Positions 46,894 through 54,889 are shown, counted from the first letter of the stretch. The stretch: DNA of 64,000 nt from Bradyrhizobium sp. CB2312 (GCF_029714425.1 NZ_CP121668.1:9716376-9780375), one strand, 5' to 3'. The notes: a model not told the origin generated them from the letters alone. Made by a program: numbers and translations.

Positions 46894-46936
46894 GCGCATG
46901 GTCTTTTCGGAAAACGCTGCGCTCCGGATCATGCGC
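46894..46936. repeat. Short palindrome (degenerate GCGCATG...CGGAAAA family)
   Basis: GCGCATGGTC and GATCATGCGC arms surround CGGAAAAC and CTCCGG. A decayed copy of the family at 11197; it touches the stop codon of the GNAT gene. Confidence 0.65.
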
Positions 46937-47472
46937 TATCGCGACAGGCGCTTGGCGAAGTGGATGGACTGCCAGTCGCCGAGGCCGGTGTCCGCAAAAC
47001 CTGCTTTCTTCGCAAGGCCGCGCATTTCGGCGTTGGCCCGCGCGGTCTCGGCCGCGATCATCTCGTGGCCGAGATCACCAGCCCGCGTTTCCATCGCCGT
47101 CATGATCTGAAGGCCGAGGCCTCTGCGCTGAAACGCGTCGGCGACCGAGATGGCGAACTCGCCATGCCGCGCAGCCGAATCATAGGCGTAGCGCGCTTCG
47201 CCGATGATCGTGCCCTGCCCGTCCTGCCTGAGCTCGGCGAGCAAGGTGAAATGATCGGGACAAGCGGCCTTGGGCACGCATTCGGCCGCGACCACGGTAA
47301 GGTCGGCCCGCGCGCCCATGAACCGCTTGTTGCGCGACGTGGTGGAGAGACCGGTGAAATAGACCGACAGGCTCTCCACATCCGATGCACTCGCGATCCT
47401 GATGCAGACCATGCCCTTCGCTTCGGCCAACTCGATCGGCTCGATGACGGCTCCCGGAAACAGCTGTGACAT
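46936..47472 (-). CDS. GNAT-family N-acetyltransferase
   Basis: A 178-residue acetyltransferase with the GNAT acetyl-CoA loop FQRRGLGLQIMTAME (R/QxxGxG/A type) near residues 122-136, preceded by the strand EFAISVADA. The N-terminal part contains RNKRFMG, known from GNAT domains fused to acyl-CoA synthetases and protein acetyltransferases. The acceptor is unknown. The start at 47472 (MSQLFPGAV) is chosen because the upstream 17 codons lack similarity. Confidence 0.82.
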   Translation of the reverse strand: MSQLFPGAVIEPIELAEAKGMVCIRIASASDVESLSVYFTGLSTTSRNKRFMGARADLTVVAAECVPKAACPDHFTLLAELRQDGQGTIIGEARYAYDSAARHGEFAISVADAFQRRGLGLQIMTAMETRAGDLGHEMIAAETARANAEMRGLAKKAGFADTGLGDWQSIHFAKRLSR

Positions 47473-47921
47473 GCATGATGCTTTCGGCAGGTTGCTGGGA
47501 CCTGCAGACCTAGCCGAGACCATGCACGCGCCGCTTGGACATGGCTGCCAAACTTGCGGCCGAAAACGAACCGCGCGTTTGTCCTGTGCCGTGCATCACA
47601 CGGCCGCATTCAAGCGGCCTCACGCCTCCCGACGCGCCGCCCCGGCCTTATCGCAGTCATCGACTGTTCCTCGGCGTCCCGTGGTGCGCGCCCCTACTTG
47701 AGGGCCCGCTTCTCGCGAATATTCCTCGCTCCGAGTGGGTCGGACCAAATCTCACTCGGGTCATATTTGCACATGAGCCATTTCAACAAATGAATTCGGT
47801 AGGGGGCGACCGATGATCGATATCACTGCGCGGCGGCAGATAGTCGTCCGGAATCCGGCTGCCGGTCGAGGGATGAGGCACGCTGATAAGAACACGCATG
47901 GACTTTCGCTCCGCGTCCGCG
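47473..47921. other. No recognised gene
   Basis: About 450 bp between the start of the GNAT gene and the end of the cis-prenyltransferase gene. No domain, RNA or repeat family was recognised. The GNAT promoter must lie here. Confidence 0.4.
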
Positions 47922-48659
47922 TCACACCCGAGAGAGCGAGGGCACTTCCTCCGGCATGATGGCCTGGAGGCCGCCGAAGCGGCGCTCGCGGCCATGGAAG
48001 GAGGCCAGCGCCGCGGCGAGATCGTCGGCGTCGAATTCGGGCCACATCCGCTCGGTGAAGTGCAGCTCGGCATAGGCGCCTTCCCACAGCAGGAAGTCCG
48101 ACAGCCGCTTCTCGCCGGAGGTGCGGATGATGAGATCGACGTCGCGAAGACCGGCTTCGCCAGTGACGAGCTGCGAGAAGGCTTCGCGGGTAAGACTCGT
48201 CAGCGCCGCCGCCTTCGCGGCAGCGTTGAGGATGGCATCGCGCGCGGAATAGTCGACCGCGATGCGCAAGTGAAGCGTGGTCCCGTGGGCGGTTGCGTTC
48301 TCGGCGCGCGCGATCGCGCTCGCGATGCCGTCGGGCAGACGGTCGCGGCGGCCGATCACGGTGAGGCGCACGCCGTTCCTGACGAGGCTCTGCACCTCGT
48401 TGGCGAGATAGAAGCGCAGCAAGGTCATCAGCGCGGCGACTTCGGGCTTGGGCCTTCTCCAATTGTCGGTAGAGAAGGCGTAGAGGGTCAGCGTGCCGAT
48501 GCCCTGCTTGGGCGCGGCCTCGACGATGCGGCGGATGGTCTCGACGCCGGCCTCATGGCCGCGTACGCGCGACAGGCCGCGCCGCGTCGCCCATCGGCCG
48601 TTGCCGTCCATGATGATGCCGACGTGGAGCTTCTCGCGAGACGTAAGGTCACTTTGCAT
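47922..48659 (-). CDS. Isoprenyl transferase (cis-prenyltransferase, UppS-like)
   Basis: A 245-residue cis-prenyltransferase that extends an allylic diphosphate with isopentenyl diphosphate units. Family motifs: IIMDGNGRWA with Asp18, RGHEAG near residue 34, TLYAFSTDNW(R), and RTSGEKRLSDFLLWEGAYAEL. It is not in the usual cdsA/dxr/bamA cell-wall gene cluster, so it may be a second enzyme making another polyprenol chain rather than the essential UppS. The ATG at 48659 lies inside a perfect 17-bp palindrome; GGAGA precedes. It is the last gene of a three-gene minus-strand operon. Confidence 0.88.
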   Translation of the reverse strand: MQSDLTSREKLHVGIIMDGNGRWATRRGLSRVRGHEAGVETIRRIVEAAPKQGIGTLTLYAFSTDNWRRPKPEVAALMTLLRFYLANEVQSLVRNGVRLTVIGRRDRLPDGIASAIARAENATAHGTTLHLRIAVDYSARDAILNAAAKAAALTSLTREAFSQLVTGEAGLRDVDLIIRTSGEKRLSDFLLWEGAYAELHFTERMWPEFDADDLAAALASFHGRERRFGGLQAIMPEEVPSLSRV

Positions 48660-48667
48660 TGCAAAGT
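48651..48667. promoter_or_regulatory. Palindromic operator at cis-prenyltransferase start codon
   Basis: ACTTTGCA-T-TGCAAAGT is a perfect 17-bp palindrome that contains the start codon of the gene on the minus strand. A similar site (ACTTTGTA-C-TGCAAAGT) lies ahead of the first gene of the operon at 49721. The shared site points to the winged-helix regulator encoded between them. Confidence 0.65.
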
Positions 48668-48688
48668 CTCCGGTCAAAAAGGGGAGGA

Positions 48689-49066
48689 TCAGGTCGAGAC
48701 GATGCCGAGGCGGCCGAGCGGCGGCGCCTCGCGGCCCGCGGCCTTGGCGGCGTCGCGCACCAGGCGCTCGAGCACGGCGAGATAGTCGAGGAAACGGCGG
48801 CGGCCGGCCTTGGTCAGGCGGCAGGTGGTGTGCGGGCGATTGCCCTCATAGCCCTTGGTCACCTCGACGAGCCCGGCCTCCTGGAGCACGGCGAGATGCC
48901 GGCTGAGATTGCCGTCGGTGAGGCCGCAAAGCTGCTTGAGATCGGCAAACGCCAGTCCCTTGGGGTGTGCCATCAGCGAGGTCAGAAGCCCGAGCCTCGC
49001 CTTCTCATGGATTACGCGATCGAGCCCTTCATAGGAGAAGGGCGCACTGTCAGTCTTCGACATCAT
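48689..49066 (-). CDS. Winged-helix transcriptional regulator
   Basis: A 125-residue protein with a single winged-helix DNA-binding domain: LLTSLMAHPKGLAFADLKQLCGLTDGNLSRHLAVLQEAGLVEV, with wing residues GNRPHTTCRLT, of the ArsR/MarR-like type that covers small dimeric repressors. No metal-binding cysteine set is obvious. Its first 17 bp overlap the 3' end of the membrane protein gene, so the two are coupled. Palindromes before the operon and at the next gene's start are likely binding sites. Confidence 0.8.
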   Translation of the reverse strand: MMSKTDSAPFSYEGLDRVIHEKARLGLLTSLMAHPKGLAFADLKQLCGLTDGNLSRHLAVLQEAGLVEVTKGYEGNRPHTTCRLTKAGRRRFLDYLAVLERLVRDAAKAAGREAPPLGRLGIVST

Positions 49067-49667
49067 GGTCTCCGGACGCGAAATACAGGATGGCCGCCAT
49101 CATGGATTGCCCGATCACGAAGGGCAGGCCCATGGTCCATGGCGACAGCGTGTGGGTCCGGCTTGCGAGCACCACGACCGCAAAGCCGGAGATGAAATAC
49201 CAGGCGCCGGCAAGCGCGACGGTGCGCGGCAGCGAACGGACCGAAGCGAAGATGCCGAGCGACACCAGGATCTGCCACAGGCCCGGCAGCAGCCACAGCG
49301 TCTCGCTCGCGAACTTCCACATCACGACCGCCAGCAGGATGCCGGCGACGCCCGCGGGCAGGAACTGCTCGACCGCCTGATGGATCATGGCGTCGGCGAG
49401 ACCCGAATGATGACGGCGCGAGCGCGCCCGCATCTCGATGCCGATCACCAGGACGGACAGCGCAGCGGCGATGAACCAGCCGAAGAAGAAACCGATCGGC
49501 TCACTCGTGGGATCGCGGAGCAGCCAGAATTGCAGGATCGCCGTGATCAGTGCGACGGCGCCGGTCGCAGCCATCGTCGCCGGGCCATAGCCGCGAAACG
49601 CGGTGCCTGCCGCGATCTGGCTGCGGATCGCCACGATGTCGGCCAGTGCCTTGTCGAGATCGCGCAT
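49050..49667 (-). CDS. Membrane protein of unknown function, paired with regulator
   Basis: A 205-residue protein with six likely transmembrane helices after a 25-residue cytoplasmic N-terminus (MRDLDKALADIVAIRSQIA). I do not recognise the family by name; similar membrane proteins are known beside small winged-helix regulators. It is the first gene of the operon with the regulator and the cis-prenyltransferase. ATG at 49667 is used; TTG codons four and two positions upstream lie closer to GGAGCGAGG. Confidence 0.7.
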   Translation of the reverse strand: MRDLDKALADIVAIRSQIAAGTAFRGYGPATMAATGAVALITAILQFWLLRDPTSEPIGFFFGWFIAAALSVLVIGIEMRARSRRHHSGLADAMIHQAVEQFLPAGVAGILLAVVMWKFASETLWLLPGLWQILVSLGIFASVRSLPRTVALAGAWYFISGFAVVVLASRTHTLSPWTMGLPFVIGQSMMAAILYFASGDHDVED

Positions 49668-49720
49668 CGGCAATGCCAAAACCTCGCTCCACCCACGCTG
49701 GTCGGGATTGCTGCCCCATT

Positions 49721-49754
49721 ACTTTGTACTGCAAAGTATATAGCAGTGCAAAGT
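49721..49754. promoter_or_regulatory. Operator-like palindrome plus half-site upstream of membrane protein operon
   Basis: ACTTTGTA-C-TGCAAAGT (49721-49737), a 17-bp palindrome with one mismatch, followed by a single half-site TGCAAAGT at 49747-49754. It lies about 55 bp ahead of the first gene of the operon and matches the perfect palindrome at 48651. Confidence 0.65.
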
Positions 49755-49866
49755 AAACGCAAGGCGAAATCATTCGAATGAGACGTGACCGGAGGGAGAC
49801 AACTGCGGGTTGCGCGCCCCTGTCCCGGCCGCTAAGGTGTTCCCATAATGTTCCTGGGGGAAGAGT

Positions 49867-51111
49867 ATGTGGCTTAAGTCGTTGGTCGTCGCGTCTTGCT
49901 TGCAACTCGGTTTCGTCGGCGTGGCGCAGGCGGCGGGGCCGTTCGGCTCCGTCAATGTGGGCAACTGGATCGGCGGCGCCTTCAGCAATGACGAGACCGG
50001 AGCGTTCTCGCATTGCGCGGCGACCACGCCCTATGCGAACGGCGTCATCCTCGTCGTGAGCCAGAATGCCGCCGGCACATGGTCGCTCGCCTTTGCGAGT
50101 CCCAGCTATCGCTTCAACAAGGGCGAGAACGCCGCGATCGACGTGACCTTTGACGGACAGGAGCAAGCCAGGCTGTACGCCACGGCGTACCAGTCCAACA
50201 TGCTCACGGCCGTCATGCCGCTCAATGTCGTGCGCACCTTCCAGAAGGCGAGCCTGATGGTGGCGACAGCCGGCCGCGCCGTCCTGAATTTCGATCTGAC
50301 CTCGACCGGGCCGGTGATCTCGGCCCTGGCCAATTGCGTGACTAAGGTGAAAGCCGACGGGCTCGACAAGGCCGGCGACTTCACCAAGATCGCCGCCAAG
50401 CCGCAGCCCGCGCCGGACAAGCAGACGCCGCCGGCCGGCAGCAAGGCTGCCCGGGCCAAGAGCGGCACCGGCTTCGTGGTCAGCGCGAACGGCCACATCG
50501 TCACCAACAACCACGTGATCGACGGCTGCGTCGGCGACATCAAGGGTAACCTCACCGGCGAGGCCGCGATGGTGCTGCGCGTCGTGTCGAGTGATGCGAA
50601 CAACGATCTCGCTTTGTTGCAGGCGCCTTCGACGGCGACATTCAAGGATTTCGCGCGGATCCGCGACCGCTCGATCCGCTCTGGCGATGCCGTCATCGCA
50701 ATCGGCTTTCCCTTCCATGGCCTTCTAAGTTCGGATTTCACCGTGACCACCGGCATCGTCAGCTCGCTCAGCGGCATGCGCAACGATTCGCGTTTCCTGC
50801 AGATCAGCGCGCCGGTGCAGCCCGGCAATAGCGGCGGCCCGCTGTTCGACGCCACCGGTCAGATCGTGGGCGTGGTTACCGGAAAGATCCCAGCATTGCG
50901 TATCGCCGCGGTGACCGGCAACATTCCCGAGAACATCAACTTCGCCATCAAGACCGGCGTGCTGCGCGACTTCCTCGACAATTCCGTGGTGCCCTACCAG
51001 ACCGCCGAGCCGAAGGCCGAGCTCAAGACCACCGACATCGCCGGCAACGCGCGGCCATACACGATGCTGATCTCGTGCAACGCGATGGAGCAGGCCGACG
51101 CGAAGCGGTGA
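49867..51111 (+). CDS. Secreted trypsin-like serine protease
   Basis: A 414-residue protein with a signal peptide (MWLKSLVVASCLQLGFVGVAQA). The first 185 residues form a domain I do not recognise, then a Pro/Lys-rich linker, and a trypsin-2/DegP-like protease domain with His216 (TNNHVID), Asp247 (NNDLALL) and Ser322 (QPGNSGGPLF). No PDZ domain follows, in contrast to DegP. Likely active in the periplasm. The gene is single; the ATG at 49867 follows GGGGGAAGAG. Confidence 0.88.
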   Translation: MWLKSLVVASCLQLGFVGVAQAAGPFGSVNVGNWIGGAFSNDETGAFSHCAATTPYANGVILVVSQNAAGTWSLAFASPSYRFNKGENAAIDVTFDGQEQARLYATAYQSNMLTAVMPLNVVRTFQKASLMVATAGRAVLNFDLTSTGPVISALANCVTKVKADGLDKAGDFTKIAAKPQPAPDKQTPPAGSKAARAKSGTGFVVSANGHIVTNNHVIDGCVGDIKGNLTGEAAMVLRVVSSDANNDLALLQAPSTATFKDFARIRDRSIRSGDAVIAIGFPFHGLLSSDFTVTTGIVSSLSGMRNDSRFLQISAPVQPGNSGGPLFDATGQIVGVVTGKIPALRIAAVTGNIPENINFAIKTGVLRDFLDNSVVPYQTAEPKAELKTTDIAGNARPYTMLISCNAMEQADAKR

Positions 51112-51150
51112 GACTGCGCGACTGACGGCACGCTGCAGCGCCAACACCAC

Positions 51151-51252
51151 TGTCATTCCCCGCGAAGGCGGGGAATCCAGTACGCCGTGGCATCTCGATG
51201 AACCACTGATGTCTCGGAGTACTGGATCGTCCGGTCAAGCCGGGCGATGACA
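51151..51252. repeat. Palindromic repeat (TCATTCCCCGCGAAGGCGGGG family)
   Basis: TGTCATTCCCCGCG-AAGG-CGGGGAATCCAGTAC on the left, and AGTACTGGATCGTCCGGTCA-AGCCGGGCGATGACA on the right, with inner GTACGCC/GGAGTAC arms. It lies between convergent protease and DUF899 genes. Confidence 0.85.
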
Positions 51253-51273
51253 CCGTTGGCGCCGATGCTCCTC

Positions 51274-52008
51274 TCACCCGTGGCAGCTCGCTCCCTTCGC
51301 CTGCGGCCCGTACTGGTCGCGGAGGCGGACCCAGTCCATCGGATAAGGCAGGCCGTCCTCGTGGCGGCCGAGCGGGGTGAGGTCGAGGTACTGATAGGCG
51401 GCGTTCATCATGTCGAGGCCGCGGGCGAAGCAGGAATAGGTGTGGAAGATCTCGCCGGCGTCGTTACGGAAGAACACACTGATGCCGGGGAGCTCGGGGC
51501 CGTAGAACGGCGTGGTGCCGAAATTGTATTTCAGGACACCCTTGTCGATCTCTTCGCGCGTGAACGAGACCTCGTAATCGCGGTTGAAGTCGTTGCCGCC
51601 GGACGAGACCCAATCGAACGTCCAGCCCATCCGCCTCTTGAAGGCTTCGAGCTTTGCGACCGGCGCCAGCGAGATCGCGGCCATGGCGGTGTCGCGCGCG
51701 GCAAGGTGCGGCGCCATGCGATCGAGCCCATCGGCCCAGAACGAGCAGCTCTTGCAGGCGACGTCCCAGTCGGGCGCGAACATCACGTGCTGGACTACGA
51801 GCTGCGGACGGCCCTTGAAAAGATCGCCGAGCGTCACCCTGCCGGTCGGCGCCTCGAACACATAGTCCTTGTCGACCCGGACCCAGGGCAATGCGCGGCG
51901 CTCTGCGGCGAGGCGCTCGCGAGCCTGGCTGAGCTCCTTCTCATGCGCGAGATGAGCCTTGCGCGCTGCGATCCATTGCTCGCGCGAGACGATCTGATGG
52001 GACTGCAT
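51274..52008 (-). CDS. DUF899 thioredoxin-like protein
   Basis: A 244-residue member of DUF899 (AhpC/TSA-related thioredoxin-like fold). Family blocks: VFEAPTGRVTLGDLFKGRPQLVVQHVMF, CKSCSFWADGLDR with a CxxC-like pair near residue 89, and WVSSGGNDFNRDYEVSF. The function is unproven; a redox role is inferred from the fold. ATG at 52008 follows GAGGAGAA. It lies behind ArsR and SRPBCC genes, a recurrent trio in proteobacteria. Confidence 0.85.
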   Translation of the reverse strand: MQSHQIVSREQWIAARKAHLAHEKELSQARERLAAERRALPWVRVDKDYVFEAPTGRVTLGDLFKGRPQLVVQHVMFAPDWDVACKSCSFWADGLDRMAPHLAARDTAMAAISLAPVAKLEAFKRRMGWTFDWVSSGGNDFNRDYEVSFTREEIDKGVLKYNFGTTPFYGPELPGISVFFRNDAGEIFHTYSCFARGLDMMNAAYQYLDLTPLGRHEDGLPYPMDWVRLRDQYGPQAKGASCHG

Positions 52009-52030
52009 GGCGTTCTCCTCTGACGGGACT

Positions 52031-52525
52031 TCAGGCAACGAAGGCATCGAGCTTGTCGAACGACGAGATCCAGCCATGCTGGTGGTTGTCGCGTGCGGTC
52101 TCGTCGAAGAACTGGCCGTGATGGAAGACCATCAAGGTCCCGGCACTATCCGGCTTGAACGTGATCGTCACCAGCGATTCGCGTTCCGGGGTCGAATGCC
52201 AGGCCCAGGTGAAGACGAGACGTTCGTTCGGCACCACCTCGCGATAGGTGCCGCCGGCCTCGAAATATTCGCCGTCGGCACTGGTGAAGCTGATGCGAAA
52301 GCGGCCGCCGGCGCGGACGTCGAGCTCGGCTTCAAGCGTCGCCGGCTTCATGTTCGGCGGCCCGAACCATTGCGCTAGCTGCGCGGCTTGCGTCCATGCG
52401 GCGTAGACCTTTTCCGGCCGCGCGCGGAGCCGGCGCGTGAGCGTGAGGCTTGGTCGTTCAAGGCTTGGACGTTCGGTTGGGGGAGCGGCTGTGCGGGAAT
52501 TGGTGTCGACGGCTGCGTTGGCCAT
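52031..52525 (-). CDS. SRPBCC (AHSA1) family protein
   Basis: A 164-residue START/AHSA1-like protein: LTRRLRARPEKVYAAWTQAAQLAQWFGP opens the domain and FRISFTSADGEYFEAGGTYREVVPNERLVFTW is typical of the beta sheet. It has a deep hydrophobic pocket for a small ligand. The first 50 codons overlap the 3' end of the arsR gene in another frame. Operon with arsR and DUF899. Confidence 0.85.
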   Translation of the reverse strand: MANAAVDTNSRTAAPPTERPSLERPSLTLTRRLRARPEKVYAAWTQAAQLAQWFGPPNMKPATLEAELDVRAGGRFRISFTSADGEYFEAGGTYREVVPNERLVFTWAWHSTPERESLVTITFKPDSAGTLMVFHHGQFFDETARDNHQHGWISSFDKLDAFVA

Positions 52526-52854
52526 GTGTCTTCCTCCACGAAAGCGGCAAGGCGATCGAACTTCTCGGACCAGAACTGCGCGTAGCGATTGAGCCAGTTC
52601 ATCGCCTGCTCCATCGGCTGCGCGGTGAGCCGGCAGGACACCGTGCGCCCGGTCTTCTCCCGCACGATCAGGCCTGCATCCGTGAGCACGTCGAGATGCT
52701 TCATGATCGCCGGCAGCGAGACCGGAAACGGCGCGGCGAGCTCGCTCACCGACAGGCCGTCCTGCTCGCCGAGGCGCGCCAGCAATGCGCGCCGCGTCGG
52801 GTCGCAGAGCGCGGCAAAGGTCCGGTCCAGCGCGTCGTCCCTATACTTAACCAT
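52375..52854 (-). CDS. ArsR-family transcriptional regulator
   Basis: A 159-residue winged-helix regulator with FAALCDPTRRALLARLGEQDGLSVSELAAPF and LPAIMKHLDVLTDAGLIVREKTGR, the ArsR-type core without metal-site cysteines (residues 1-100). The tail of about 50 residues (from WPTQPSTPIPAQ) is Pro/Arg-rich and encoded where the SRPBCC gene already starts, a 151-bp overlap. The ATG at 52854 lies in the centre of a 28-bp palindrome, suggesting autorepression. The trio ArsR-SRPBCC-DUF899 is a common arrangement. Confidence 0.87.
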   Translation of the reverse strand: MVKYRDDALDRTFAALCDPTRRALLARLGEQDGLSVSELAAPFPVSLPAIMKHLDVLTDAGLIVREKTGRTVSCRLTAQPMEQAMNWLNRYAQFWSEKFDRLAAFVEEDTWPTQPSTPIPAQPLPQPNVQALNDQASRSRAGSARGRKRSTPHGRKPRS

Positions 52855-52868
52855 ATGGTTTAGTATAG
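52841..52868. promoter_or_regulatory. 28-bp palindrome over arsR start codon (operator)
   Basis: CTATACT, one mismatched pair, AACCATATGGTT, then AGTATAG: 27 of 28 positions pair or 13 of 14 base pairs. The central CCATATGG contains the ATG of the arsR gene on the minus strand. A dimeric ArsR binding here would block both the promoter region and translation start. Confidence 0.75.
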
Positions 52869-52950
52869 GCGCGAGCGAAGATGCGTCAAGCAGGAACCCG
52901 CGTGCGCAGGTCTGCACGACTGCGTGATCAGGCAGAAGCCGACAAAATAG

Positions 52951-53211
52951 CTAGTATGGCGGACCGCGCCGACCGCGCAGCGCCGGTGGAAGCGGCGGTC
53001 GCGCGGCCACGGCAGGATTCTGTGCGCAGAAACCCTTGCGGCCGGACGCGCTCAGCAGGCACTGCTCGCGAGTTTGATAGGAGCAGTCGCCGGGATAGCC
53101 ATATTCCGAATCCTGGATGCACCACGCGTAGTCGTAGTCCGCGCGCGCCGAACTGCCGCCGGCGAGCCACATCAGGGCCATGGTGCCCAGCACGACCTGC
53201 ACCTTGCGCAT
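52951..53211 (-). CDS. DUF3551 small secreted protein
   Basis: An 86-residue secreted protein with signal peptide (MRKVQVVLGTMALMWLAGGSSARA) followed by YAWCIQDSEYGYPGDCSYQTREQCLLSASGR, the DUF3551 pattern with four cysteines and a C-terminal Pro/Arg-rich tail. It is paralogous to the next gene upstream at 53328. Function unknown; likely periplasmic. Confidence 0.82.
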   Translation of the reverse strand: MRKVQVVLGTMALMWLAGGSSARADYDYAWCIQDSEYGYPGDCSYQTREQCLLSASGRKGFCAQNPAVAARPPLPPALRGRRGPPY

Positions 53212-53327
53212 GACCGATCTCCCATGTTCGCCTCACAGAGAGAAAGGCTCGGCGAGCCGATTTATTCCGGAGCGATCGGGCGAAAATGCATCGCGCAAAA
53301 TGAGCGGCGGCTTCGCAGCTCGCGCGA

Positions 53328-53606
53328 TCAGTACGGCGCCACAGGCGGCGCGCGCCGGTGCGGCCGCGGCTGCGGGATCGGTTGCAGGCCGTAGGCAAAG
53401 CGGGGGTTGCGGTCGCAATATAGCAGCCGCCCGGAGACGCTGGCCTGGCACTGCTCATAGGTGCTGTAGGCGCATTCGCCGGGATAGTCATACTCGCCGC
53501 CCTGCGCGCACCAGGGATAGTCGCGGGCAGCGGCTGGCGTCGCGGTGACGAAGCCGGCAAGAACCGTCGCGCCCAGTGTCAGCAGCGCCAATTGCGTCTT
53601 GCGCAT
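53328..53606 (-). CDS. DUF3551 small secreted protein, paralogue
   Basis: A 92-residue protein with signal peptide (MRKTQLALLTLGATVLAGFVTATPAAA) and YPWCAQGGEYDYPGECAYSTYEQCQASVSGRLLYC, the DUF3551 pattern of four cysteines, plus a Pro/Arg-rich end. Start ATG at 53606. The tandem copy at 52951 shows gene duplication. Confidence 0.82.
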   Translation of the reverse strand: MRKTQLALLTLGATVLAGFVTATPAAARDYPWCAQGGEYDYPGECAYSTYEQCQASVSGRLLYCDRNPRFAYGLQPIPQPRPHRRAPPVAPY

Positions 53607-53703
53607 GATCCCAACTCCTCTTCTCACAGCGCGAGACGCGTGCCTTCCATCATCAGCTTTCGTGGCGCCGCTTTATTCCGCGGCAACAGAACAAGATACG
53701 CAA

Positions 53704-53731
53704 GAAAAAAGCCCTGCCGAACGGCAGGGCT
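53704..53731 (-). terminator. Rho-independent terminator of the tctC-type gene
   Basis: AGCCCTGCC-GTTC-GGCAGGGCT read on the minus strand gives a 9-bp perfect stem followed by TTTTTT. It lies 25 bp past the stop of the gene ending at 53756. Confidence 0.88.
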
Positions 53732-53755
53732 CCATTCCCGGTCATCACAAGATCG

Positions 53756-54730
53756 CTATTCGACCTTGAGGCCGGCGAACTCGACGACCTTCCTCCACTT
53801 CTCGGTCTCGGCCTTGATCTCCTCGCCGAACGCCTCCGGCGTCTGCACCCGCGGCTCGCCGCCGAGCTCGACCAGGCGCTTGGTCATGTCGGGCTCCTTC
53901 ATCAGCGTGTTGATCTCGCTGTTGAGCTTGGCGATGATCTCCTTCGGCGTGTTCTTCGGCGCGCCCATGCCGAACAGCGCGCTGGCCTCGTAGTCCTTCA
54001 CGGTCTCGGCGATCGCCTGCACGTCGGGCAGCTGCGGCGACCGCTCTGCCGTGGTGACGCCGATCGCGCGCAGCGAGCCGGAGCGGATGTGCTGGATGAT
54101 CGAGGGCATGTTGTCGAAGATCACCTGGACCTGGCCGCCGAGCATGTCGGTGATCGCGGGCGCCGCGCCGCGATAGGGCACGTGCTGCATCTTGCAGCCG
54201 GTCATCGCCATGAACATCTCGCCGGACAGATGCACCGAGGTGCCGTTGCCGGACGAGGCCATGTTCACCTTGCCGGGATTGGCCTTCACATATTCGATGA
54301 ACTCGGCGACGTTCTTGGCGGGCACGTCCTTGTTGACGGTCATCACGTTCGGCACGCGCTGGAACGAGGCGACGGGCGCGATGTCGCGCACGAAGTTGAA
54401 CTTCAGATTGGCGTAGAGCGAGGCGTTGATGAAGTTGGCCGGATTGACCAGCTGCAGCGTGTAGCCGTCGGGCTCGGCGTTGACGACCGCTTCGGTGCCG
54501 ATGTTGTTGCCGGCGCCCGGCTTGTTCTCGATCACGAATTGCTGGCCGAGCTTTTCCGACAGACGCTGGCCGATCAGCCGCGCCAGGATGTCGGTGGCGC
54601 CGCCCGGCGGATAGCCGACCACCCATTTCACGGGCCGGGACGGATAATCCGCGGCAAAGGCCTTCGACAGCGGGCTGGCGGCAAGAGGCGTGGCGGCAAG
54701 CAGGCCCAGCGCGGTACGGCGAGTGATCAT
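53756..54730 (-). CDS. Tripartite tricarboxylate transporter substrate-binding protein (Bug/TctC type)
   Basis: A 324-residue periplasmic binding protein of the Bug/TctC family. A signal with twin-arginine-like MITRRTALGLL opens the protein; the mature part starts YPSRPVKWVVGYPPGGATDILAR, with the family motif VENKPGAGNNIGTEAV and later GSLRAIGVTTAERSPQLPDV. No TctA/TctB membrane subunits are adjacent, as is usual for orphan Bug proteins. The ligand is probably a carboxylate. A clear terminator follows. Confidence 0.9.
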   Translation of the reverse strand: MITRRTALGLLAATPLAASPLSKAFAADYPSRPVKWVVGYPPGGATDILARLIGQRLSEKLGQQFVIENKPGAGNNIGTEAVVNAEPDGYTLQLVNPANFINASLYANLKFNFVRDIAPVASFQRVPNVMTVNKDVPAKNVAEFIEYVKANPGKVNMASSGNGTSVHLSGEMFMAMTGCKMQHVPYRGAAPAITDMLGGQVQVIFDNMPSIIQHIRSGSLRAIGVTTAERSPQLPDVQAIAETVKDYEASALFGMGAPKNTPKEIIAKLNSEINTLMKEPDMTKRLVELGGEPRVQTPEAFGEEIKAETEKWRKVVEFAGLKVE

Positions 54731-54751
54731 CTCAAGGGTTCTCCCAGGTGG

Positions 54752-54796
54752 TATTCTTCAAAGAGTGTTGTTCTTCAAAGAGCGTTGTTCTTGAAG
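54752..54796. repeat. 17-bp tandem direct repeat ahead of Bug-type gene
   Basis: ATTCTTCAAAGAGTGTT and GTTCTTCAAAGAGCGTT lie in tandem, followed by a partial third unit GTTCTTGAAGG. They fall 20-65 bp ahead of the minus-strand start, where a regulator could bind. Confidence 0.65.
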
Positions 54797-54889
54797 GCCG
54801 GATATCTTGAAAGTGTCGTCGTTACGGTTGTAACAAAGCTTACCGCAGGCGGAAAGTGCACCTGGCGCATCACGACGAAAGGATAAGGC

